From the NCBI GenBank assembly GCA_937922955.1, contig CALAKO010000011.1, positions 1-9,595 of the forward strand: 9,595 nt of DNA, written 5' to 3'. Both the position numbers and the translations under genes were made by a program. The notes under the pieces are model-generated. The model ran no database searches and was not told the origin of the DNA. It saw only the letters and a list, made by a program, of their open reading frames with translations. This document shows, in pieces, positions 1 to 5,651 of the stretch (within the stretch, counting starts at the first letter, position 1; the number at the start of each line of letters is the position of its first letter). This stretch comes from an uncultured Peptococcaceae bacterium (lineage in GTDB: Bacteria; Bacillota; Peptococcia; Peptococcales; Peptococcaceae).

Positions 1-17
1 TTGAGGCTTAAGACGAG

Positions 18-45
18 AAAAAGGCCACCTTACGGTGACCTTTTT
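18..45. terminator. Hairpin with A-tract and T-tract flanks, possible bidirectional terminator
   Basis: The arms 18-29 and 34-45 pair with one C-A mismatch around a TTAC loop. The stem begins with five A and ends with five T, so it would give a T-tract on either strand. It probably ends transcription of a gene lying before the window. No coding region can be assigned to the first 17 bases. Confidence 0.5.
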
Positions 46-57
46 CGACAGTCTGCA

Positions 58-93
58 GCAACAAATCCCATACAAGGGATTTGTTGCTTTTTT
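58..93 (+). terminator. Strong intrinsic terminator upstream of the valS promoter
   Basis: A perfect 12-bp stem (58-69 with 76-87) encloses the 6-nt loop ATACAA. Six T follow directly (88-93). This is a textbook rho-independent terminator for rightward transcription. It separates the valS leader from whatever lies upstream. It is the second hairpin in 75 bases, so termination here should be tight. Confidence 0.85.
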
Positions 94-118
94 AATATAG
101 ATTTTCAGCTGTAGGATA

Positions 119-148
119 TTGACTGTGCGTCAGCAGCTTTGGTATTAT
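119..148 (+). promoter_or_regulatory. Sigma-A type promoter of the valS T-box leader
   Basis: The -35 candidate is TTGACT (119-124) and the -10 candidate is TATTAT (143-148), with an 18-nt spacer. A TG dinucleotide at 140-141 gives an extended -10 (TGG before the hexamer). Transcription would start near 155, just before the first T-box stem at 159. The position directly before the leader supports the call. Confidence 0.7.
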
Positions 149-158
149 GTAAATTAAA

Positions 159-367
159 GCCGATGAGAAAGAGGAGTAAAACTTTGGCGCTAAACAGAGA
201 GTGACATCGTGGCTGAAAATGTCACTAGCCTAAGAAGTTTGAAGGTTGCTTTTGAGGCGAGGAAACTCCGGTTGATTACCGTTAAAAAATCGTGAGGGCC
301 TTCGGGCTGAAAAAAGGTGGTACCGCGATCAATGTCGCCCTTTTATTAGGGGCGGCTTTTATTTTTT
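159..367 (+). promoter_or_regulatory. T-box riboswitch leader of valS (tRNA-Val sensing)
   Basis: This untranslated leader binds uncharged tRNA and lets transcription read through into valS. Stem I: the base pairs 159-161 with 256-258 and 168-171 with 249-252. The upper stem pairs 182-188 with 228-234 around one U-U mismatch, and the distal stem pairs 201-207 with 219-225. The conserved AGAGA bulge is at 196-200 and the GGCTGAAA distal loop at 211-218. The specifier loop (235-248 on the 3' side) offers GTT at 237-239, a valine codon. The T-box core TGGTACCGCG is at 318-327. Its variable base, T321, would pair with discriminator A73 of the tRNA. An antiterminator helix can form between 290-294 and 324-328. 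The competing terminator is 334-340 with 350-356. The class is certain; valine specificity rests on valS downstream and on the GTT triplet. Confidence 0.93.
334..367 (+). terminator. Regulated terminator of the T-box leader
   Basis: A GC-rich 7-bp stem (334-340 with 350-356, one G-U pair) is followed by TTTTATTTTTT. It lies between the T-box core and the valS ribosome binding site, where T-box leaders keep their attenuator. Uncharged tRNA binding should favour the antiterminator and bypass this hairpin. Confidence 0.85.
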
Positions 368-380
368 GGAGGAGAAGTTC

Positions 381-3050
381 ATGTCTATTGAAAATCTGGA
401 AAAAAATTATGATTCATCCAAGGTAGAAAACCGTTGGTATGAATTCTGGGAACAGAACCATTTGTTTGCACCAACCGATGATGACACAAAACCATCATTT
501 TCTATTGTAATTCCACCGCCAAACGTTACAGGCAAATTACATATGGGCCATGCAATGGACGAAACGATGCAGGATATTCTTGTGCGCTATAAACGTTTAA
601 AGGGATTTAACACCCTTTGGGTGCCTGGAACAGATCATGCTGGTATTGCAACACAGGCAAAGGTTGAAAACATGCTTCGCGATCAGGGCATTTTGCGTGA
701 AGAAATTGGGCGCGAGGCTTTTCTGGAACATTGCTGGGATTGGAAAAAACAATATGGCAACACCATTACTCAGCAGATTCGTAAGCTTGGCGCATCCTGC
801 GATTGGGAACGTGAACGTTTTACTATGGATGAAGGCTGCAGTAAGGCGGTTCGTGAAGCGTTCGTGTCGCTCTATGAACAGGGGCTGATTTACCAGGGAA
901 ATTATATCGTAAACTGGTGTCCTCATTGTCAGACAACGATTTCTGATATTGAAGTAGAACACGAAGAAAACCAGGGTAAATTGTATTATTTGAATTATCC
1001 GCTTGAAGATGGAAGCGGCAAGGTGACCATTGCAACCACTCGCCCTGAAACCATGTTTGGGGATACGGCTGTTGCTGTTCACCCAGAAGATGAACGCTAT
1101 AATTCGTTCATTGGTAAAAATGTCATCCTGCCTATTGTTAATAAGGCTATTCCTGTTATCGCGGACGAGTACGTTGAACGCGAATTTGGTACTGGTTGTG
1201 TGAAAATTACTCCATCTCATGATGTCAATGACTTTGAGATGGGCCAGCGCCATCATTTGCCACACGTTGTTGTCATTGATCAGTATGGCAAAATGAATGA
1301 GAATGCCGGTAAATATAATGGAATGGATCGCTTTGAATGCCGTAAGCAGGTTATTGAAGATCTGAAGGGTACTGAGTACTTTGATCATGAAGAGGATTAT
1401 ACCAACGCTGTAGGACATTGCTATCGTTGTCACACAGCTATTGAACCACGTGTCAGCAAGCAGTGGTTTGTACGCATGGAACCATTGGCAAAGCCAGCAT
1501 TAGAAGCTGTTCAGAATGGTGACATTCGCTTTGTTCCGGATCGCTTTGAAAAGATCTATACTGGTTGGCTCGAAAATATCAGAGACTGGTGCATTTCTCG
1601 TCAGCTTTGGTGGGGGCATCGCATTCCTGTCTGGTATTGCCAGGATTGTGGGGAAGTTATCTGCACCCGAGAAGATCCAACTGTATGTCCAAAATGTGGC
1701 TCAAAGCATCTGGAGCAAGATCCGGATGTTTTAGATACCTGGTTCAGTTCCGGCCTGTGGCCATTTGAAGTCATGGGATGGCCGGATTTGGATGCAAAGG
1801 ATCTTGCACGTTTCTATCCAACCGATGTATTGGTAACGGGCCGTGATATCATTTTCTTCTGGGTTGCTAGAATGATATTTGATGCTTTCAAGATGACAAA
1901 TCAGAGACCATTCAAAGATGTACTTATTCATGGGTTGGTATTAGACCAACATGGTCAGAAAATGAGTAAGTCCAAAGGGAATGGTATTGACCCACTTGAA
2001 GAAATCGATAAGTATGGTGCTGATGCATTGCGCATGACATTGATTACTGGTGTAACCCCTGGTAATGACGTGCGTTATCGCGCTGAAAAAATTGAGGCAT
2101 CTCGCAATTTCACCAATAAGCTTTGGAATGCAGCGCGTTTTGTTCTGATGAATTTGGAAGACTTTGATGGACAATTGGATCATGCGCAGCCACCAGTAAC
2201 CGATGATGTCATCGACCAATGGATTATCACTCGTTTCTTTGAAATTGCTGAAAAGATGAGTGTTGAGTTGGATCGCTATGACTACGGCGAAGCCGCTAAA
2301 ACGATCAAAGACTTTATCTGGAATGAATTCTGCGACTGGTATATTGAATTGATTAAGCCACGTCTTTATGGACGTCTTACCGAAGAAAGTAAAAAACAGG
2401 CTCAAGCTACCGCTGCGTGGGTACTGAGAGAAACCTGTGTGCTTCTGCACCCAATTATGCCATTTATTACTGAAGAGATTTGGCAGCATCTGCCTCATGA
2501 AGGCCAGTCCATCATTATTGCCAAGTGGCCAGAAAATACAGCCAACATTCATTATCAGGATTCTTATGATAAGATGGTGTTCCTCATGGATTTAGTCAAA
2601 GGCATTCGTTCCATGCGCCACGATATGGGAATTGCAACGGGCAAAAAATCTGCTTTGCAAATTCATTGCCACAATGATGCTCAAAAGGATGTTATTGAAT
2701 CCTATGATATTCAATTAAAGACATTGGCTTACGCAGACAGCATTCTTGTGCTTGAAGATGTATCTGAAGCCGAAAAGCAATCTGTAAGTACTGTTGTACA
2801 CGGTGCTGAAGTGATTCTGCCATTGAAGGGCGTTCTCGATATTGCCGACGAATTGGCACGTCTTGATAAAGAAATTATCCGTTTGAATGGCGAAGTGGCT
2901 CGTGCTGAAAAGAAACTTTCGAATCCTGGTTTTGTTGGCAAGGCACCTGCCGCTGTTGTTGAAGCAGAAAAAGAAAAAGTGGTTAATTACAAACTTGATC
3001 TTGAAACTGTTCAAAAACGTCACGACTTCTTGTCAAATTTGGATAAGTAA
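381..3050 (+). CDS. valS: Valyl-tRNA synthetase
   Basis: Class I aminoacyl-tRNA synthetase that charges tRNA-Val with valine in the cytoplasm, using ATP. The ATG at 381 is chosen because GGAGGAG (368-374) lies 6 nt upstream; a TTG at 366 overlaps that site and adds five residues. This gives 889 aa, normal for bacterial ValS. The HIGH motif is HMGH at 54-57 and the KMSKS motif at 527-531. The inserted editing domain includes TTRPETMFGDTA from residue 219. A Cys4 zinc-ribbon-like cluster is seen at C420, C423, C436 and C439. The class Ia signature DVLDTWFSSGLWP starts at 449. An anticodon-binding helical region follows, and a charged C-terminal coiled coil (about 819-889) ends the protein, as expected for ValS. 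The T-box leader regulates it. Only 30 nt and no terminator separate it from tatA. Confidence 0.98.
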   Translation: MSIENLEKNYDSSKVENRWYEFWEQNHLFAPTDDDTKPSFSIVIPPPNVTGKLHMGHAMDETMQDILVRYKRLKGFNTLWVPGTDHAGIATQAKVENMLRDQGILREEIGREAFLEHCWDWKKQYGNTITQQIRKLGASCDWERERFTMDEGCSKAVREAFVSLYEQGLIYQGNYIVNWCPHCQTTISDIEVEHEENQGKLYYLNYPLEDGSGKVTIATTRPETMFGDTAVAVHPEDERYNSFIGKNVILPIVNKAIPVIADEYVEREFGTGCVKITPSHDVNDFEMGQRHHLPHVVVIDQYGKMNENAGKYNGMDRFECRKQVIEDLKGTEYFDHEEDYTNAVGHCYRCHTAIEPRVSKQWFVRMEPLAKPALEAVQNGDIRFVPDRFEKIYTGWLENIRDWCISRQLWWGHRIPVWYCQDCGEVICTREDPTVCPKCGSKHLEQDPDVLDTWFSSGLWPFEVMGWPDLDAKDLARFYPTDVLVTGRDIIFFWVARMIFDAFKMTNQRPFKDVLIHGLVLDQHGQKMSKSKGNGIDPLEEIDKYGADALRMTLITGVTPGNDVRYRAEKIEASRNFTNKLWNAARFVLMNLEDFDGQLDHAQPPVTDDVIDQWIITRFFEIAEKMSVELDRYDYGEAAKTIKDFIWNEFCDWYIELIKPRLYGRLTEESKKQAQATAAWVLRETCVLLHPIMPFITEEIWQHLPHEGQSIIIAKWPENTANIHYQDSYDKMVFLMDLVKGIRSMRHDMGIATGKKSALQIHCHNDAQKDVIESYDIQLKTLAYADSILVLEDVSEAEKQSVSTVVHGAEVILPLKGVLDIADELARLDKEIIRLNGEVARAEKKLSNPGFVGKAPAAVVEAEKEKVVNYKLDLETVQKRHDFLSNLDK

Positions 3051-3080
3051 CATCTTAATTCTATAAAGTGAGGTATTCAA

Positions 3081-3284
3081 ATGTTTGGTCTTAGTATGGG
3101 AGAAATCCTTATCATTTTGGTTGTGGTCGTTGTATTGTTTGGTTCATCACGCTTGGCGGGCCTTGGGAAATCAGCAGGAAAATCTGTGCGTGAGTTCAAG
3201 GAAGAGCTTCATAAAGACGATGACAACAACACATCAGAAAAAAAAGATGGCAGCGTAGCTGAAACTGTTGAAGAAAACAAGTAA
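3081..3284 (+). CDS. tatA: Sec-independent protein translocase component TatA
   Basis: Small membrane protein of the twin-arginine translocation system; TatA assembles into the element that lets folded proteins cross the membrane. The 67-aa product has a short N-terminal membrane helix (about 5-20) with polar E8 near its start. The hinge is F20-G21, then comes an amphipathic helix of the form SRLAGLGKSAGKSVREFKEE. The tail is acidic and charged. This is the classic TatA/E architecture, though the usual KLP after the hinge reads RLA here. GTGAGG (3068-3073) lies 7 nt before the ATG. It follows valS by 30 nt and precedes the tatB-like gene by 15 nt. I prefer TatA to TatB because of the FG hinge and short length. 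Confidence 0.87.
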   Translation: MFGLSMGEILIILVVVVVLFGSSRLAGLGKSAGKSVREFKEELHKDDDNNTSEKKDGSVAETVEENK

Positions 3285-3299
3285 GAGAAGGGCTGAATC

Positions 3300-3593
3300 A
3301 TGGGGTTAAGTTTTGGTGAGATTGTTGTCATCATTCTCGTTGCCTTTCTGGTGTTGGGGCCTGATAAACTTCCAGATGCAGGAAGAACATTAGGTAAAAC
3401 AGTGAACAGCTTTAAAAAAGCCTTATCTAATTCTGATTTGAATATCAAAGAAGAAGTAGAGACAATAAAAAAGGAAACGGGTTTTTCTGAAGTATCGACA
3501 AAAGCGAAAGAAAAAGAAGCTCAGTTTAAAAGTGAGTTGAACGATCTAAAAAAAGATCTTGAATTAAAAAATAATAACGACCCCAAAGCGTAG
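3300..3593 (+). CDS. tatB: TatA/TatB-family translocase protein, TatB-like
   Basis: Second Tat membrane protein, 97 aa, probably working with TatC as the substrate receptor. It has an N-terminal membrane helix (about 5-19) with E7, then the hinge LGPDKLP (19-25). LGP rather than FG is typical of TatB. An amphipathic helix and a long lysine- and glutamate-rich tail (about 45-97) follow, also more like TatB than TatA. AGAAGGG (3286-3292) sits 7 nt before the ATG. It lies directly between tatA and tatC. Firmicutes with one membrane often lack a true TatB, so this could instead be a second TatA. The family is certain; the B assignment is inference from the hinge and position. Confidence 0.72.
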   Translation: MGLSFGEIVVIILVAFLVLGPDKLPDAGRTLGKTVNSFKKALSNSDLNIKEEVETIKKETGFSEVSTKAKEKEAQFKSELNDLKKDLELKNNNDPKA

Positions 3594-3607
3594 AAAGGAG
3601 AGAAAGC

Positions 3608-4363
3608 ATGTCAGATCAACAAAATGAAATGCCATTATCAGAGCATCTTAAAGCGTTGCGGCGTGTTTTCTTTGTATCTCTTGGAGCAATTTTAGTGGCT
3701 TCGATGTTGTGTTATGGCTTTTTGCGTGAACCGATTATGGAGTTGGTCATTGCTCCGGTGAAAGAATATGGTATTGAGCTAAAATTCACGAGTGTCGCTG
3801 AAGCTTTCATGGCTTACATGAAGATTTCGATTCTTGCCGGGGTCATTTGTGCTAGTCCGATTGTCTTGTGGCAAATTTTGAAGTTCATTTTGCCAGGGCT
3901 TTATAAAAATGAGAAGATAATGTTTCTTGGCGTTCTCTTCTGGCTTGTTGTTCTTTTTCTCGCTGGCATCGCTTTTGCGTACTTTGTGGTTCTGAAGTTT
4001 TCTCTAAAAGTGTTGCTGTTTGATTTTAGTGGAGAATTTGATCCTTTCATTACAGTAGCAAACTATTTAGGCTTTGTATGGAAGTTCTTAATTCCGTTTG
4101 GGATTGTGTTTGAGATTCCTTTGCTTGTATATTTTCTGACACGATTCGGTCTTGTTACACCGGAAATGATGGTCAAATACAGACGTTGGGTCATTTTGTT
4201 GGTTGTTGTGGCCGCAGGTGTGTTTAGTCCACCTGATGTGGTCAGTCAAGGATTGTTGGCCTTGCCGATGTATGTCTTGTTTGAAATCAGTATTGTGATT
4301 TCGCGCCAGGTTTATCGAGTGAGAATGAAAAAAATCTCACAGGAAGAGAATTCAGAGAGGTGA
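3608..4363 (+). CDS. tatC: Sec-independent protein translocase subunit TatC
   Basis: Polytopic core of the Tat translocase that recognises the twin-arginine signal peptide. The 251-aa length is typical. About six membrane segments can be drawn (roughly 20-39, 74-96, 103-129, 155-178, 192-208, 213-230). Family signatures are the cytoplasmic N-terminus SEHLKALRR (11-19), the EAFMAYMK stretch (65-72), and the first periplasmic PGLYKNE loop. Also present are FGIVFEIP with E169, matching the conserved glutamate of the TatC fourth helix, and SPPD (207-210), where TPPD is more usual. A strong site (AAAGGAG, 3594-3600) precedes the ATG. The gene follows the tatB-like gene by 14 nt, and its TGA lies inside the ribosome binding region of the next gene. 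Confidence 0.96.
   Translation: MSDQQNEMPLSEHLKALRRVFFVSLGAILVASMLCYGFLREPIMELVIAPVKEYGIELKFTSVAEAFMAYMKISILAGVICASPIVLWQILKFILPGLYKNEKIMFLGVLFWLVVLFLAGIAFAYFVVLKFSLKVLLFDFSGEFDPFITVANYLGFVWKFLIPFGIVFEIPLLVYFLTRFGLVTPEMMVKYRRWVILLVVVAAGVFSPPDVVSQGLLALPMYVLFEISIVISRQVYRVRMKKISQEENSER
4354..4363 (+). promoter_or_regulatory. Ribosome binding site overlapping the tatC stop
   Basis: AGAGAGGTGA contains the stop codon of tatC and a Shine-Dalgarno core (AGAGAGG) 6-11 nt before the ATG pair at 4369 and 4372. This argues against the in-frame GTG at 4360, which lies within the site itself. It suggests translational coupling of the PRC-barrel gene to tatC. Confidence 0.6.
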
Positions 4364-4368
4364 TTGCT

Positions 4369-5280
4369 ATGATGCGAGATGTGCTCTATGCGTCTGACTT
4401 TGTTGGCAAAGATGTGCTGGATCTTGAGTCGGGAGATTTGATTGGAGTAATTTCTGGTGTGCTGGTTGACGAATCTTCTATGAAAGCAATGGCTTTCGCT
4501 TATCAAGTAGACGAGGAAACTGGGCATCATATGGCATTTTGTGATTTTTCTCAAGTGACAGATATTGACCAGCAGGTTGTGGTTATTTCATCTACGCAAA
4601 GCTATCTGCCAAGTGGTGTAAAAAACGTGCTTGACCAGCCTTGTTTAGATGTTGATGGCCAATTGCTTGGTAGAATTTTTGATTGTGCTTGGCTGAATGA
4701 CAGTGGTATGCTTCAAGAATTTATAGTGTCCACAGATGCGGAACAATATGGTATAGCAGTATCTGATATCAAGAAATTGGGATCAGGGGCAGTTTTGTTA
4801 AACGTGCCGGCAAGTGGTATTCATAAAAGTACGTATCAGCGTGCTAAAACTGAAGCGAATAACGAAGAAAACGCAGAAGAAATGATGCGCCATTTAATTC
4901 GACGTGTGGGTACAACGCTTTCGGAAGCTGGACAAAAGGTTGGAGAACGCGTTAAACAGATTGATACCGAAGAAATTAATCGAGATATTAATCGATTTAC
5001 TGAAAAAGTAGGAAAAGAAATCCGCAGTGTGATTGATACCATTTCGGAACAATCAAAAGCATCAAAATATGCTACTATGGAATCTGAGATTATCAGCGTG
5101 CTTCGCGATTTGGAAGGTTTCACTGTATCAAGCCCAATATACGATGCTGCTGGTGATGTGATTATTGTTCCAGGACGTAAAATTGATGAAAATACGGTTA
5201 GACGAGCTATTGAAAGCAATAAAATTGCGGAGCTCTACCGTGTTGCAGTATCAATCAAAGATGGAGAAAACAATGGGTAA
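4369..5280 (+). CDS. PRC-barrel domain protein with two PRC-like repeats and a helical linker
   Basis: A soluble-looking protein of 303 aa with no membrane segment or signal peptide. Residues 7-75 (ASDFVGKDVLDLESGDLIGV onward) match the PRC-barrel pattern, a small beta-barrel first named from the photosynthetic reaction centre H subunit and also found in RimM. A second, weaker copy (about 86-146) begins LDQPCLDVDGQLLGRIFD. A charged, helix-prone stretch (about 155-235) follows. A C-terminal beta-rich module (about 237-300) contains SPIYDAAGDVIIVPGRKI, resembling a G-x-x-I/V-turn unit that I cannot name. The start could be the ATG at 4369 or at 4372. It overlaps the downstream gene by 8 nt and probably belongs to the tat transcript. 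The function is unknown; an adaptor or metal-linked role is only a guess from its FeoA-like neighbour. Confidence 0.75.
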   Translation: MMRDVLYASDFVGKDVLDLESGDLIGVISGVLVDESSMKAMAFAYQVDEETGHHMAFCDFSQVTDIDQQVVVISSTQSYLPSGVKNVLDQPCLDVDGQLLGRIFDCAWLNDSGMLQEFIVSTDAEQYGIAVSDIKKLGSGAVLLNVPASGIHKSTYQRAKTEANNEENAEEMMRHLIRRVGTTLSEAGQKVGERVKQIDTEEINRDINRFTEKVGKEIRSVIDTISEQSKASKYATMESEIISVLRDLEGFTVSSPIYDAAGDVIIVPGRKIDENTVRRAIESNKIAELYRVAVSIKDGENNG

Positions 5281-5488
5281 TTTTTTTAGACTTGCAGAAG
5301 TAGCAGAAGGCGAACTTTATGAAGTTGTGTCCGTAGATGATGAAGCCATTTCGAATGAAATTGGAGCCTATAAAGGAATGAGTGTTATCGTTTTAAAGAA
5401 AGCATTTCAAAGTATCGTTCAATTTGGTTACTCTCAGATCGAAATGGAATTGGATCAAATGAATAAAATTGTTGTGCAAGCTCTTTAA
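5273..5488 (+). CDS. Small FeoA-like domain protein
   Basis: A 71-aa cytoplasmic protein. The pattern LAEVAEGELYEVVSV, then GAYKGMSVIVLKKAF, then IEMELDQMNKIVVQAL matches the layout of the FeoA/SH3-like fold: an N-terminal strand with G, a central G-x-x-x-G-x-x-V motif, and a final strand after the helix-like A/N-K-I. FeoA domains regulate or assist ferrous iron transport by FeoB, or occur in metal-dependent regulators. No feoB is present here, so this is an orphan copy. The ATG at 5273 is chosen because GGAG (5263-5266) lies 6 nt before it; an ATG at 5261 in the same frame lacks a good site. It overlaps the end of the PRC-barrel gene by 8 nt (ATGGGTAA), which implies translational coupling. 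The fold match is by eye only. Confidence 0.62.
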   Translation: MGNFFRLAEVAEGELYEVVSVDDEAISNEIGAYKGMSVIVLKKAFQSIVQFGYSQIEMELDQMNKIVVQAL

Positions 5489-5490
5489 AT

Positions 5491-5528
5491 AAGATGGCCA
5501 GTATGAGAACGATCATACTGGCCATCTT
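5491..5528. terminator. Long perfect hairpin ending the valS-tat-PRC block
   Basis: A perfect 16-bp stem (5491-5506 with 5513-5528) with loop GAACGA begins two bases after the FeoA-like stop. The following run is only TTTG-like (end of stem TT, then TGTTTG), so the T-tract is weak. The arms begin with AA and end with TT. Its position right after the last gene makes an intrinsic terminator the natural reading. Confidence 0.72.
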
Positions 5529-5535
5529 TGTTTGC

Positions 5536-5557
5536 GAAAATCCTACACGGATTTTTC
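5536..5557 (+). terminator. Second, shorter hairpin before the flavoprotein gene
   Basis: AAAATCC (5537-5543) pairs with GGATTTT (5549-5555) around TACAC. The last arm runs into TTTTT, giving a short U-rich end. It may be a back-up terminator 8 nt after the long hairpin. It is AT-rich and could be chance. Confidence 0.35.
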
Positions 5558-5593
5558 CAAATTGGTAAGAAAATGGCTACTCGCTTATGTCTG

Positions 5594-5613
5594 TTATTGT
5601 TACAATAAATTTG
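5594..5613 (+). promoter_or_regulatory. Extended -10 promoter overlapped by a 7-1-7 inverted repeat
   Basis: TACAAT (5601-5606) preceded by TG at 5598-5599 forms an extended -10, with transcription expected near 5613 and a leader of about 39 nt. No good -35 is found 17 nt upstream. The perfect inverted repeat TTATTGT-T-ACAATAA (5594-5608) covers the -10. Its 7-1-7 geometry is that of Fur/PerR-family boxes and it matches the PerR consensus TTATAATnATTATAA at 10 of 14 fixed positions. Repressor binding here would block RNA polymerase. The identity of the regulator is inference. Confidence 0.45.
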
Positions 5614-5651
5614 TCTTTTAGGAAAGAATTATTTTTTGGAGGCTTAAAAAA

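Noticed and set aside
1..17. Tail of an upstream gene ending in TAA at 9-11
   Set aside because: Only three codons are visible; nothing supports a coding call.
366..380. TTG start for valS giving five extra residues
   Set aside because: The TTG overlaps the GGAGGAG ribosome binding site; ATG 381 has proper spacing and starts with a typical ValS N-terminus.
597..1433. Long open frame on the minus strand (278 aa)
   Set aside because: It lies wholly inside valS, has no recognisable domain and no sensible promoter context; it is a shadow of the valS codons.
1941..2552. Open frame of 203 aa on the minus strand
   Set aside because: Antisense to the conserved second half of valS, with no family pattern.
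3039..3067. Possible promoter TTGGAT, 17 nt, TATAAA before tatA
   Set aside because: The -35 is weak, and the start site would fall at the end of the tatA ribosome binding site, leaving no usable leader.
4360..4368. GTG start for the PRC-barrel gene
   Set aside because: The GTG sits within the Shine-Dalgarno site that serves ATG 4369/4372.
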